A DNA stretch of 64,000 nucleotides from Kitagawia praeruptora (GCA_037693485.1 CM075346.1:52436001-52500000), one strand, 5' to 3'. Positions 22,196-34,474 are shown, counted from the stretch's first letter. Program-made: numbers and translations. Notes: generated by a model from the sequence alone, not told the origin.

Positions 22196-22725
22196 GATTC
22201 TGTATATAATAATATTCTTCATTAATCACCCAAAATTAGGGTACAATATACATCATTTCCATATATGCACAACTATATCATTAGTTAACTTATTTATGCA
22301 TCCCAGTATTTTTAACTTCACACAAGTAATATTTAATTATAATACAACTCTGACAGATAAACTTAGTACCTTTAGCACAATAACCTTTTCATTTAAGTCA
22401 ATCACCTCATATATATCAATATTTTTGATTCTCAACATTTAATATCAAAATACAATAAAATTAGGCAAAGTACATAAACTTCATTAATTTACATAAATAT
22501 TTTACAACTTGGGTACAACGTCTTTTACTACTAATATCATACATCATAAAGTACAAGGTTCGAAACCCCAAAAGCATAACTGTACATACTAACTCGCTAT
22601 AACGAAAGCACTACTAGCTGTCCTCTAATCAGACTGGGATTAAGACAGTAAACAACTAACCTAATCCCCAAAATGACATCCACAAGATGACTAGTCTGAT
22701 TAGTATCCAAGACTACTACTCCTAA
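22196..22725. other. Non-coding spacer between the proline-rich ORF and gag
   Basis: AT-rich leader sequence without an ORF. Its gag-proximal part matches the leader upstream of gag in the right-hand copies. Confidence 0.6.
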
Positions 22726-23661
22726 TCATGGTAACGACGCCCTGATAACGTCTCTGATCTGCACTACCATAGTGGTGACTGTATCTACTATCTGAGCCCT
22801 CCATACTGGATCCCCTCTGTCTCCCAACATCGTCCTAATATCACCGAGTGCCCGCAGCTCAATACTAACTATGCTCAAAGTCAACCCATCTGGTATCACA
22901 CCTCCTCCTCCTCTCGCTCTGTCTAACCTCTGTACAAGCGTATCTATAGTCCGACGGGACTCCTCCAGCTGTCCCTGTAGGGCAAAGTACTCTGGCAAGA
23001 AAATAGCTGGCAACTGACCAGCTGGAAATATAGGTGCCTCCTGAGGTGGCATAGCATCTGGGGGAGGTACATCTACAAGTGGGGGTGCATCCACTGGTCG
23101 AGGTGGTGGAGGTGCGAATGGTGGGGATGGAGGAACTGGCTCCGTGTCCGCATCCTCGGAAGGGTCCTCCTCCAACTCATCCTCTGACATGATAAAGTGT
23201 CCCGGTGGAGTGAACTGCTCAACTGGGTCCTCAAAAGGATCAGGGCTAGGTAGAGGAGATGGAACTGGTGATGGCACTGGGACAGGTGGGACAGGAGTAG
23301 GAGTCATGTGAATGTCCCTCCACTCAATCGGCTCCTCAGGTATAACAGATAACCTAGGCCTCTTACGCAAGGGCATCTCCTCCTCAGGAATATCCGACCG
23401 CACCCGAGAAGGTCCGGCCCCATCAGGTCCTACATATGGTCTACCAGAATATGGCACTATGGCCACAGCATCCCTCTGCCTACGCCCCTCTGCCTCCTCA
23501 AGTCTCACTCTGATCTCGTGTCTCTCCATGGCCTCTGCGCGAACTCTCCTCCTCAGGTCAGCGATAGCATACTCTGGAACCTCTACACCTACCAGCAACA
23601 AGTCTCTAAGCTCCTGCTCGGGTAGTCCTAGCCACTGGGGGTCCTGACCCGGCTCACCCAT
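22726..23661 (-). CDS. Proline-rich ORF upstream of gag in gypsy copy A, unknown function
   Basis: A 311-codon ORF with ATG at 23661, much richer in GC than its surroundings. The first 90 residues are charged and helical (R-R-R-V-R-A-E-A-M-E-R-H-E-I-R-V-R). The middle is Pro- and acid-rich with repeats of P-V-P-S-P-V-P-S-P type. The last 90 residues include L-E-E-S-R-R-T-I-D-T-L-V-Q-R-L, likely coiled coil. It lies about 195 bp downstream of the LTR. I do not recognise the family. Extra ORFs upstream of gag are known in some long-LTR gypsy lineages such as Ogre, with no settled role. The right-hand copies of this family lack it. It is intact although gag is interrupted. Confidence 0.7.
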   Translation of the reverse strand: MGEPGQDPQWLGLPEQELRDLLLVGVEVPEYAIADLRRRVRAEAMERHEIRVRLEEAEGRRQRDAVAIVPYSGRPYVGPDGAGPSRVRSDIPEEEMPLRKRPRLSVIPEEPIEWRDIHMTPTPVPPVPVPSPVPSPLPSPDPFEDPVEQFTPPGHFIMSEDELEEDPSEDADTEPVPPSPPFAPPPPRPVDAPPLVDVPPPDAMPPQEAPIFPAGQLPAIFLPEYFALQGQLEESRRTIDTLVQRLDRARGGGGVIPDGLTLSIVSIELRALGDIRTMLGDRGDPVWRAQIVDTVTTMVVQIRDVIRASLP

Positions 23662-23841
23662 CTCCGCTCACCATAATAAAACATAAAATTCTATTAGTAA
23701 CGGTCTATAAAATTATAAACAATACTTAGAATAAATACTACCTGCGATATACCACCCCTGAACTTGATGGAAGTTCAAAATTTTATATTATAAATGATAC
23801 AATATTATTATCACTCTTGTTCCTGAGCATTATGACTCTTA

Positions 23842-23853
23842 GCTCTGATACCA
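23842..23853 (-). promoter_or_regulatory. Primer-binding site of gypsy copy A
   Basis: On the minus strand TGGTATCAGAGC, complementary to the initiator tRNA-Met 3' end, lies 3 bp inside the LTR. It fixes the element's orientation. Confidence 0.92.
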
Positions 23854-26140
23854 AACTGTGACAGCCCCAAATCCGGGGTCATGAATTTGGGCCATCATGG
23901 ACCAACTTCCATTCAAAATCAATATCTCTTGGGTTTTTTTTTATAACAATTAATACTTATGCAATTGACCCCACAGTAATACACACACACACACCAGTCA
24001 TATGCTCAGAGAACAACATTCACCATAATAAAAGTTTAGAGTTAAACAGTTATTACAAACCCAGAATCATACTTAAGTACATTGTTGAGTGATGCTTCTA
24101 CAAGAAACATTTCAACAACCAAATTTATTACAACCTTACACACTTACACACTTAATATACATAAGACCACTAAACCCCTTGCGCTGGTCATCTACCTCGG
24201 GGATTGATGCTAACGAGCTCTCAGAAGGTCGCCTTTCCCTTACCCTCTTGCGGGGCGTTCTGCGTAGTATTGGCATACCTAGCTGTATATATATAAGTAG
24301 CAAGAGTGAGCTATAATAGCTCAGCAAGATAATATTGTAAACTAGAATTTAAAATGTAACCAAGTATACATGTATATACATATGTAAGCAGTAACCAAAT
24401 TATAAACTTTAGGGAAGAATAACACTCTTATTTAATAATACATCATCCACTTACTATTATAAGAAAGAAATCTAGAATAATACAGTATCAGTTTCTCTTC
24501 TTAAATAATATAACAATCAATATAATCTTTCACTGTAAGATTTCAGGATAATATGAATATTTACTTAAATCTCTTACTATCATCTTCTCATTTCCTTCTT
24601 ATGTAACAATTTTTATAAATTAATATAAAATCAGTTTCTCTTCATCTATAACAATAATTCCATCTTTCATATCATCTCCCCTTTTCAGTATACCAATCTG
24701 ACCTTATCATTCATTCTTTATTCAAATATTGTAGGGGTTTTCACTGTTGCCGAATACGTGAGGCACGATGATCAGTCGCCCTCCGTATCCGTCCCTTTTT
24801 ACTACCGGTAGACGGAGGTAGGTCTGCCACCATCCCCCAGGAGGAAGGTCTACCACTACATCCTCCTTCGGCAACTCTTGGGCCGAAATGAAACATTAAG
24901 TGCTGGACTGTGCAACTTCCACACGGCCTCTTACGCTCACTGTTGTAAATTCCCCTTTTTATAAGATCATTATTCAATTTATCAACACCATTTCACACTT
25001 CCATTCCCGTATATCACTTCCATTCTCGCACATTATTTCTATAAAAATATATATATATATATATAACATACACTAAAAAGAATGTTTATAATATAGCATT
25101 ATAAACCATATAACCCTAGATAACAACTGATACCATTCTCTTTCATACCTCTTTAGTTTCCCAAAATCAAGGAAATATATTCTTTGCAACATAACAACAA
25201 TAGCATCATATATATATATTCCATAATGTCATTTTTATTCCAAGGATAAATAATCTTCAAAGTAGGGATAGAAAAATCTTGCCTCTGTTCCTGTATCCTG
25301 ACAGTAAGGCTGGTCCCTCTTCCGGAGTTTCTATAAACACAAAAGGACCGTCATTAGAATACCACACCTCTTACTCACTACCCTCTTGTATAACAAAACC
25401 CTTTACACTTCAACATATGTTTAACGCATTATTATTATCCCAAAGGTTCAAGAACTTAACCATTTATAAGCTCAATCGAAGTTTCAGGGGTTTTCGCCAT
25501 TTTCCCTAACGACCACACTTAACTGTAAAAATTTTCAGAAAATATGAATTTCGAATTTTAATGTAAGGTCAACTGTCAAGGGTCCTCTGATCACCCTACT
25601 ACACTATCCCAAAATTTCGTGGCTTAATAAAATGTCTAAGGATGGTAACTTTAACCTCAAAGTTGATATAATTACGTTTTCTCGGTTTTCGAACACCTTT
25701 CACTAAAACTGACTTTTCTCCTAAACCGTTCATCAGATTTTAACGCACCTTATATCAAAACGATCTATGAAATAAGCTCTATCATTTCATGGTCAATTGG
25801 TAACCTAGGCAGTGAGGTACCTTACGAATGCAGGGGTCACAAAACAGGGCAGATTTCGTTCTAACGAAAATCGGACATTATAACTGCTGTAATTTCATAC
25901 TTTCCAAAATCAACTCCTCCAAAACCAATCATCAAACACAATAATCATCACCTACACCTTGTGGTCTTCATTACCAGCCATGGTTACACTCCCAAACTCC
26001 TTCCAAAATCAACTCAAACCACTTACAAACACTTATAACATCATAAACATAACCTTTATACCACTTAATCACTAAACACAACAATATCTATCATAAATAC
26101 AAAAGGGCAAGCATGATTATACCTTCTTGAAGCTTTAAAG

Positions 26141-27645
26141 TGTTGGTTTCGATCGCATATACGCAGCGGAAACAGTAAATAAAAATCGAAACCATGCCCG
26201 GATCCATGTATAATATATATGATAATCACGGTAGATAGAAACGATTACCTTATCAAAGCTTTATGATTAAAACGATGGAGATGCAATCACAGAGCTTCCT
26301 CTTCGAAAACTCCTCTACGGTATCCACACGAACACCTTCAAGAACGGCTCACGATCTTGTCCGGAAGAGAGGTACTAGCCTCTAATGAAAAATAGGTTTA
26401 GGATTAGGGTTTTGTGCGGCTTAAATGATTTTCACGTACGTAATCCTTTTCCCATATCTTTATATATAGGATAGTATAAAGCCAAAATCCCTTATCAAAA
26501 ACCTATTCCAAATATGATTTATTTAAATAATAAAATCTAATTCTATTATTCAAATAAATAATAATTAAGTCAAACTTAATTATTAAAATCATATCTCATA
26601 TCTTTTTTTGTATTTTATTATAGCTTAATTAAGTCCCACTTAATTAATATAATAAAATCCAACTTATCATTAATTAATTTAAATTCATTATTTAAATTAA
26701 TTTTCCTTTAAAATGTTCTATGTGTGTGACCCTGTAGGTTATTATTTATTTTGGCAATAATTTTATTCTCCAATAAAATTATAAACAATGAGCGGTATCT
26801 AGTAATACATCATTGCTACCCAATTAAATAATAATTAAATCGTGATTCGATAAACCTTTTGTGATTAATGTTCCCGTGTAATATAATCCCTTTAACCAAA
26901 TATTATAGATTAAACTCGAGGCATGTTTATCGTCATCCTCTTCATAATTTAATCCGGGTTTACTTGATCCATGAGCAGACTATTAATAACAAATCATTAT
27001 TTGAGCACGGCCATGCATTTTATAGTCTCACTCAATCAAGAGGCCAATAATATCTCTCCTAATTATAGGAGGGTTAAATCCTTTATCTATCATTCATATT
27101 TCTCATACGATTCACAATATACCCGATGTCCACTTTTATCATCACCCGGTCAAAGGTAACTTTTAATGTAGTCAAAGTATATTATCCTCGTATAGAAATA
27201 TAATGATCTCAAGTCAAAGGATCATTACACCATTATCACTGTGAGTCTTTCTTATGACTTAATTTAACATGAAGAATCTCACGGTGGGTCTGTCCAGTAC
27301 CATGTACCCTACATGTACCTATGTATTGACTTTAGTATCTCCATACTTATAACCAATGAGATGTGGTTATCAGTCAAAAACATACCAGTCTATTTATGTA
27401 TTATTATTGTCCTGTATAATAATACTCGACTAGGGACCTTTAAGAATATGATATATTATATAATCTCAAGTTCAAGTCATGTACTTAAACTATACAACAT
27501 GTATCATGATTCTAAGGACATTTATTATGCTAACAAATATATCGCAGTAATTAAAGTCATAATAAATACGTTTATTGAATAATCAAATGACATAAAGGTT
27601 TATTAAAATAACCAATGTATTGCCTCTAGGGCACCTACACTAACA
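26141..27645 (-). repeat. 3' LTR of the young copia element
   Basis: 1505 bp. On the minus strand it starts TGTTAGTGTAGGTGCCC and ends CGAAACCAACA. A one-base-longer T run near 26605 and the lack of a C near 26700 are the only differences I see from the 5' LTR. Confidence 0.95.
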
Positions 27646-27662
27646 ATCTCCCACTTGCACTA
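27646..27662 (-). promoter_or_regulatory. Polypurine tract of the young copia element
   Basis: GCAAGTGGGAGATTG on the minus strand directly precedes the 3' LTR and almost touches the pol stop codon. Confidence 0.88.
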
Positions 27663-30600
27663 GAGCCAATCACCCATGTATCTAATACCCATGGAACTAG
27701 TGTGACCGTCGTGCTTCTGCTGCGACAGGCCTTTGGTCAGTGGGTCTGCAATGTTATCATTTGTATGCACTTTACATATATGTATTTCACCCCTTTCATT
27801 AATCTCTCGTATGAGGTGATATCTTCTGAGTATATGTTTGGATCGGGAGTGCGATCTAGGCTCTCTAGCCTGTGCAATGGCCCCATTATTATCGCAGTAT
27901 AGATCAATGGGATCTGCAATCGATGGAACCACTTCCAAATCAGAAATGAATTTTCGAATCCAAACTGCTTCCTTAGCCGCTTCACAAGCTGCAATGTACT
28001 CAGCCTCCATTGTAGAATCAGCTACTGTTTCTTGCTTTGAACTCTTCCAGCTTACAGCACCTCCATTTAGACAAAACACAAAACCAGACTGTGATACAGT
28101 ATCATCCCTGTCTGTTTGGAAACTTGCATCGGTGTAACCCTTTACAACCAGTTTCTCATCTCCTCCATACACCAAGAATGAATCTTTAGTCCTTTTCAGG
28201 TACTTTAGAATATTCTTGACTGCCGTCCAGTGACCTTCACCTGGATTAGACTGATATCTGCTCGTCATGCTCAAAGCATACGAAACATCGGGGCGAGTAC
28301 ATACCATTGCATACATGATAGATCCAATTGCTGATGCATATGGAACTTTATTCATGTGATCCTTTTCATCTAATGATTTCGGACACTGGTCTTTAGAAAT
28401 CGTTATCCCTTGAGACACAGGGACATATCCCCTTTTAACATTTTGCATACCAAAACGATGCAAAACTTTATCAATGTATGTACTCTGACTTAGACCGATC
28501 ATCCTTTTAGATCTATCTCTATAGATCCTCATTCCTAGAATGTAGGTTGCCTCTCCTAAGTCTTTCATAGAGAAATTGCTCCCTAACCATGTCTTAACAG
28601 CCTTTAGAGAAGGTATGTCATTCCCCATTAGTAGTATGTCATCAACATACAGTACTATGAATGCCACATGGCTCCCACTAACCTTCTTATAAACACAAGG
28701 TTCATCCTCGTTTTGAATAAAGCCATACTCCTTGACTATTTCATCAAAACGAATATTCCATCTCCTAGAGGCTTGCTTCAATCCATAAATGGATCGACAT
28801 AATTTACATACCTTGCCAACATTCCTTGGATCGACAAAACCTTCAGGTTGTGTCATGTACACATCCTCTTCAAGGCTCCCATTAAGGAAAGCTGTTTTGA
28901 CATCCATTTGCCAGATTTCGTAATCATGGAATGCTGCAATTGCAAGCAAAATCCGTATGGACTTGACCATGGCAACTGGTGAGAAAGTTTCATCATAGTC
29001 AATACCATGAATTTGTTTGAACCCTTTCGCAACCAGTCTTGCTTTATAGGTCTGAACATTTCCCTCCATGTCAGTTTTCTTCTTGAAAACCCACTTGCAC
29101 CCTACGGGTTTTACCCCTTCAGGTGGATCAACCAAATCCCAAACTTGGTTTTCGTACATGGAATCCATCTCGGATTTCATGGCTTCAAGCCATCTCTTAG
29201 AGTCTGGACTGTTCATAGCATCTTGGTATGTGAGAGGCTCATCCTCATTTATGAGCATCAAATCCCCACATTGAGTCAAAAGAAACCCATATCTCTCTGG
29301 CTCATGGCGAATTCTACCAGATCTACGAACAACCTGTGTTTCTTGAGCATTATCATTATTCTGCTCTTGTTCCACCTCAGGTTCAATGCTATTTTGTGGT
29401 TCTCGATCTTCATCGAGATCTATAGTTCTCCCACTGTCTCTTTTGGAAACAAAATCTCTTTCCATGAAGACAGCATCTCGAGCAATGAACACTTTCTGCT
29501 CAGAAGGACTATAAAAATAATACGCCTTTGTTTCTTTAGGGTATCCCACAAAATTGCACTCTTCGGATTTAGGTCCAAGCTTGTCAGATACTTGACGTTT
29601 TACAAACGCCTTGCATCCCCAAACTTTCATAAAGTTCATGCTTGACCGTTTCTCCTCCCATATCTCATATGGAGTCTTTTGAACCTTCTTGGTTGGAACA
29701 CGGTTAAGTGTGAAAGCCGCTGTTTCTAGAGCATAACCCCAGAAACTTATTGGAAGATCTGCATGACTCATCATCGATCGTACCATGTCCAACAGAGTAC
29801 GATTTCTCCTCTCTGAAACTCCATTCCATTGAGGTGTACCTGGCGGAGTGAGTTGTGATACAATACCACACTCCTTTAAATACTCTTTAAATTCGGTGCT
29901 TAAGTATTCACCCCCACGATCGGATCGTAAGATTTTAATACTTGCACATCCGCCTATTTGCTTCTCTACTTCAGCCTTGTATTCTTTGAATTTTTCAAAA
30001 GAATCGGATTTGTTCTTCATAAGATATACATATCCATATCTACTGAAGTCATCAGTAAATGTTATGAAGTAGTAGTAGCCTCCTCTAGCCATCACACGCA
30101 TTGGGCCACATACATCACTATGTATTAGCTCCAAACGTTCAGTGGCCCTTTGACCCTTACCAGTAAAAGGGGCTTTAGTCATCTTACCAAGCAAACAAGA
30201 TTCGCATTTTTTGTATGATTCAAAATCAAACTTATCCAAGTATCCATCCTTATGTAATTTGGATATGCGTTTCTCATTTATATGACCTAGACGACAATGC
30301 CAGAGGTATGTTTGATTTGAGTCATTAACTTTAAGTCGTTTGTTTTCTATGTTACAGACAGGATTATCAAAATCAAGAACATATAAACCATTAAATAAAC
30401 GCGCAACACCATAGGTTAAATCATTTAAAGCAAAAGAGCAACTATTGTTCTTTATTATAAACGAAAAACCTTTCTTGTCCAAACAAGAAACAGAAATAAT
30501 GTTTCTGCGAATCGCAGGCACGTAATAACAGTCTTCAAGTTCTAAAACAAGCCCAGAGGGCAAAGATAGATAATAAGTTCCTACGGCTAAAGCAGCAACT

Positions 30601-30857
30601 CTTGCTCCATTGCCTACTCGTAGGTCCACTTCTCCCTTAGCCAAAGTCCTACTTCTCTGCAGTTCCTTCACATTTATACAAATGTGAGAAGCACATCCAG
30701 TATCCAATACCCAAGATGTAGAAGTAGACAGATTGACTTCTATAACATATATTCCTGAAGTAGAAGCTTGTTGAGCCTTCTTCTTCTTCAGATCCTCCTT
30801 CAATCTATCCTTCTCAAGGATTGATCGAACGGATAGAGAGTTTGTGTTGTTTGTCAT
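27660..30857 (-). CDS. Copia Pol polyprotein (protease, integrase, reverse transcriptase, RNase H) with truncated Gag end
   Basis: A single uninterrupted 1065-residue ORF. The aspartic protease has D52-T-G. An HHCC pre-integrase region lies around 186-222. The integrase core has D248, D313 and E349. Reverse transcriptase has D652 in M-D-V-K-T-A-F and Y-V-D-D at 737-740. RNase H has D910, E951 and D989. All catalytic residues are present. Residues 1-19 (ending S-I-L-E-K-D-R-L) look like the start of a normal copia Gag and residues from about 20 look like the sequence just after the zinc knuckle, so about 200-300 residues of Gag, including the zinc knuckle, were lost in frame. The product would reverse transcribe and integrate but not form particles. 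Resemblance is to Tnt1-like/Tork elements. Confidence 0.95.
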   Translation of the reverse strand: MTNNTNSLSVRSILEKDRLKEDLKKKKAQQASTSGIYVIEVNLSTSTSWVLDTGCASHICINVKELQRSRTLAKGEVDLRVGNGARVAALAVGTYYLSLPSGLVLELEDCYYVPAIRRNIISVSCLDKKGFSFIIKNNSCSFALNDLTYGVARLFNGLYVLDFDNPVCNIENKRLKVNDSNQTYLWHCRLGHINEKRISKLHKDGYLDKFDFESYKKCESCLLGKMTKAPFTGKGQRATERLELIHSDVCGPMRVMARGGYYYFITFTDDFSRYGYVYLMKNKSDSFEKFKEYKAEVEKQIGGCASIKILRSDRGGEYLSTEFKEYLKECGIVSQLTPPGTPQWNGVSERRNRTLLDMVRSMMSHADLPISFWGYALETAAFTLNRVPTKKVQKTPYEIWEEKRSSMNFMKVWGCKAFVKRQVSDKLGPKSEECNFVGYPKETKAYYFYSPSEQKVFIARDAVFMERDFVSKRDSGRTIDLDEDREPQNSIEPEVEQEQNNDNAQETQVVRRSGRIRHEPERYGFLLTQCGDLMLINEDEPLTYQDAMNSPDSKRWLEAMKSEMDSMYENQVWDLVDPPEGVKPVGCKWVFKKKTDMEGNVQTYKARLVAKGFKQIHGIDYDETFSPVAMVKSIRILLAIAAFHDYEIWQMDVKTAFLNGSLEEDVYMTQPEGFVDPRNVGKVCKLCRSIYGLKQASRRWNIRFDEIVKEYGFIQNEDEPCVYKKVSGSHVAFIVLYVDDILLMGNDIPSLKAVKTWLGSNFSMKDLGEATYILGMRIYRDRSKRMIGLSQSTYIDKVLHRFGMQNVKRGYVPVSQGITISKDQCPKSLDEKDHMNKVPYASAIGSIMYAMVCTRPDVSYALSMTSRYQSNPGEGHWTAVKNILKYLKRTKDSFLVYGGDEKLVVKGYTDASFQTDRDDTVSQSGFVFCLNGGAVSWKSSKQETVADSTMEAEYIAACEAAKEAVWIRKFISDLEVVPSIADPIDLYCDNNGAIAQAREPRSHSRSKHILRRYHLIREINERGEIHICKVHTNDNIADPLTKGLSQQKHDGHTSSMGIRYMGDWL

Positions 30858-32956
30858 TATTCAGTATCTACAATGTTAAAAGCACATAATAAACATTAGA
30901 TTGTCTGAGTTATCATTATTATGTTCAAATGATTATGATATATTCATAATATATCTCCCACTATTTTTATCAAATTAATAGCCCTTACTATTAAATCGGA
31001 AAGAATATCCCATAAGTCTTTCTAGTGAGCCAAGATCCATATTTCGTCATATCCTAAGTCAACCACTGGTAGTCCTTAAAACATGATTATTTAGGTAGAC
31101 AACATTTGTCAATTATATCATATATAATTCTTGGATAGTTTGGTGAACAACAATTGTTCTTGTCTATCTAATAGATTTTGAACCAAACTCTATGCTTCTA
31201 AGTTCATAATAATTGAATATAACCGTTTATTTTCACCTTATTATGACGACTCAGTTAAGTTAAACCCAATGATACAACGGTCGAATATAACCGCTTATAT
31301 TCGTCACATCTCACCACGATAGACAGGAGTCCCCTGCCACTGGCAGTCATTCCCCTTATCGATCTAGGATTCAATGAGTGTTCATTCATTGGAAAGCATC
31401 CGATTAAAACTTAATATTTTTGTTAAGGGGTTTCAAAATTAAAACGACCATGATCCCATCATAAAGAGATTCCCAATTTTTCCTTGAATTAAATACTTCA
31501 AATCAATATTCATCAATAGTTTGATTTCCAGGTTGTTGGAGGAGTCACAAGTGGCCTCACTTAATACCCAACTTCCTTACAGGTAAAACCTATTTTTGAC
31601 AAAATCTCCCCATATCTTAAATAATTGAAAATTCGTATTTAATTCCGTGTTTCATAAACACAGAAATCTCATGATCGTTTGTTCATTTTAAAATCTCGAA
31701 TCGTTACAGATTTTATCTTGTTTAGCATGGCAAGCATGGCATGGGTGACGTATCTAATACATGCATACATAATTAATCTAATTAAAACATGCATACATTT
31801 GCTACTCTACACATGCATCATATGTAAAGTGCATCACATAAAATAATATGCTATGATTATGGCCCAATCCTATATGATTTTTCCAAGCTAATGGAAAAAT
31901 CAAGGTCAATCTATGGTGGTAATAACTAATTATTACAAAATCTCTTGCTTCACTTCCAAAGCTGCCTTGATTGCCTCCAAGCTCCTCTTGAAACATTTTA
32001 CAAAAGAACTCGAGTTGCATTCGAGATAAAATAATTACAAAAGGAAAAACGACATGCAAGTCGTATTTAATTATTACAAACCATAAATTAAAATTAATAA
32101 AATAAATTGAAAACTAGGTCTTGGGGCCATAACCATGCATCATGCTCACATAGCAATTAAAAGCATCACATATTGTATAAACACATTTTTATACAACATA
32201 AATTAAATATGATCAAATCATAAATAATAAAATTAACGCACTTTAATTAAAAATTAAACTAGTAATCAAAATTACTAATTAATAAAATTTTGCATACTCC
32301 AATTTAAACATTAACAATTATAATTTAATCTAGCATGCAAAACCTAGCTGAAAAAAAAAAAAAAATTTTTATTAAAACAGCTGTTGCGCATCTACAGTAC
32401 GCGCAACAGATCTAAACTGTTAATTCTACCAGAAACGCATTCCGCGTATGCGTTAATGGCTATAACCCTAGGTGATACGCATCTACAGTATGCGCATCAC
32501 CTGTACATGAATATTTTCTGCAGATTTTCTGAAAACCCAGTTCATCGTGTTCTATATATGTATGTGATTACGATCCGATTTCCTTCCAAACTGTTTCTCA
32601 GACTTAGGTTTACTAGTCAGTTACAACACAAACATATATATCAATGATTCTTGAATGATTTAAAATCAAAACCTATTATATAAACACGTATGTATATGTA
32701 TGTATACACTTATATGCATGAACTGATTTTCTGAATATCGACTGATTTCTCAGATGATTCGGTCACGTGTTAATCTCATTAAAACATGGCAGGTAACATC
32801 AGATCGCATAACGAATCAAAACCAGTAGCATGTAGCAAATATATATACGCATGAAACATGCAGTAAGGTTCACGAAAAACAAAAAAACTCAAAACTGGTA
32901 TGTCTTGAACAGATCATATACATCAATAATAACCAGATTATCATATTATACAAGTA
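30858..32956 (-). other. Untranslated leader of the young copia element, no gag
   Basis: About 2.1 kb between the primer-binding site and the pol ATG with no ORF of gag type. A pyrimidine-rich TTTTAACATTGTAG on the minus strand ends 10 bp before the ATG and could be a splice acceptor, so a leader intron is possible but unproven. An A-rich run lies at 32350. Confidence 0.6.
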
Positions 32957-32968
32957 GCTCTGATGCCA
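32957..32968 (-). promoter_or_regulatory. Primer-binding site of the young copia element
   Basis: TGGCATCAGAGC on the minus strand, one base from the LTR. It differs from the common TGGTATCAGAGC at one position and still fits initiator tRNA-Met with one mismatch. Confidence 0.85.
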
Positions 32969-32969
32969 T

Positions 32970-34474
32970 TGTTGGTTTCGATCGCATATACGCAGCGGAA
33001 ACAGTAAATAAAAATCGAAACCATGCCCGGATCCATGTATAATATATATGATAATCACGGTAGATAGAAACGATTACCTTATCAAAGCTTTATGATTAAA
33101 ACGATGGAGATGCAATCACAGAGCTTCCTCTTCGAAAACTCCTCTACGGTATCCACACGAACACCTTCAAGAACGGCTCACGATCTTGTCCGGAAGAGAG
33201 GTACTAGCCTCTAATGAAAAATAGGTTTAGGATTAGGGTTTTGTGCGGCTTAAATGATTTTCACGTACGTAATCCTTTTCCCATATCTTTATATATAGGA
33301 TAGTATAAAGCCAAAATCCCTTATCAAAAACCTATTCCAAATATGATTTATTTAAATAATAAAATCTAATTCTATTATTCAAATAAATAATAATTAAGTC
33401 AAACTTAATTATTAAAATCATATCTCATATCTTTTTTGTATTTTATTATAGCTTAATTAAGTCCCACTTAATTAATATAATAAAATCCAACTTATCATTA
33501 ATTAATTTAAATTCATTATTTAAATTAATTCTTCCTTTAAAATGTTCTATGTGTGTGACCCTGTAGGTTATTATTTATTTTGGCAATAATTTTATTCTCC
33601 AATAAAATTATAAACAATGAGCGGTATCTAGTAATACATCATTGCTACCCAATTAAATAATAATTAAATCGTGATTCGATAAACCTTTTGTGATTAATGT
33701 TCCCGTGTAATATAATCCCTTTAACCAAATATTATAGATTAAACTCGAGGCATGTTTATCGTCATCCTCTTCATAATTTAATCCGGGTTTACTTGATCCA
33801 TGAGCAGACTATTAATAACAAATCATTATTTGAGCACGGCCATGCATTTTATAGTCTCACTCAATCAAGAGGCCAATAATATCTCTCCTAATTATAGGAG
33901 GGTTAAATCCTTTATCTATCATTCATATTTCTCATACGATTCACAATATACCCGATGTCCACTTTTATCATCACCCGGTCAAAGGTAACTTTTAATGTAG
34001 TCAAAGTATATTATCCTCGTATAGAAATATAATGATCTCAAGTCAAAGGATCATTACACCATTATCACTGTGAGTCTTTCTTATGACTTAATTTAACATG
34101 AAGAATCTCACGGTGGGTCTGTCCAGTACCATGTACCCTACATGTACCTATGTATTGACTTTAGTATCTCCATACTTATAACCAATGAGATGTGGTTATC
34201 AGTCAAAAACATACCAGTCTATTTATGTATTATTATTGTCCTGTATAATAATACTCGACTAGGGACCTTTAAGAATATGATATATTATATAATCTCAAGT
34301 TCAAGTCATGTACTTAAACTATACAACATGTATCATGATTCTAAGGACATTTATTATGCTAACAAATATATCGCAGTAATTAAAGTCATAATAAATACGT
34401 TTATTGAATAATCAAATGACATAAAGGTTTATTAAAATAACCAATGTATTGCCTCTAGGGCACCTACACTAACA
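32970..34474 (-). repeat. 5' LTR of the young copia element
   Basis: 1505 bp, near-identical to the 3' LTR. The promoter should lie here, driving leftward transcription. Confidence 0.95.

Larger units (their letters stand above)
26141..34474 (-). mobile_element. Young Ty1/copia retrotransposon with intact pol and deleted gag
   Basis: The element is bounded by TGTTGGTTTCG and CTACACTAACA with TSD TAAAG (26136-26140 and 34475-34479); the empty site is visible in the partner gypsy LTR near 19415. In minus orientation it has a 5' LTR (32970-34474), primer-binding site, a 2.1-kb leader, one pol ORF, polypurine tract and 3' LTR (26141-27645). Both LTRs are 1505 bp and by eye differ by only two single-base indels, so it is a very recent insertion. 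The gag core is missing, so transposition must have relied on Gag from another copy. Confidence 0.95.

Noticed and set aside
28853..29645. ORFs on both strands opposite the copia pol
   Set aside because: They overlap the intact 1065-residue pol ORF in other frames and have no motif.
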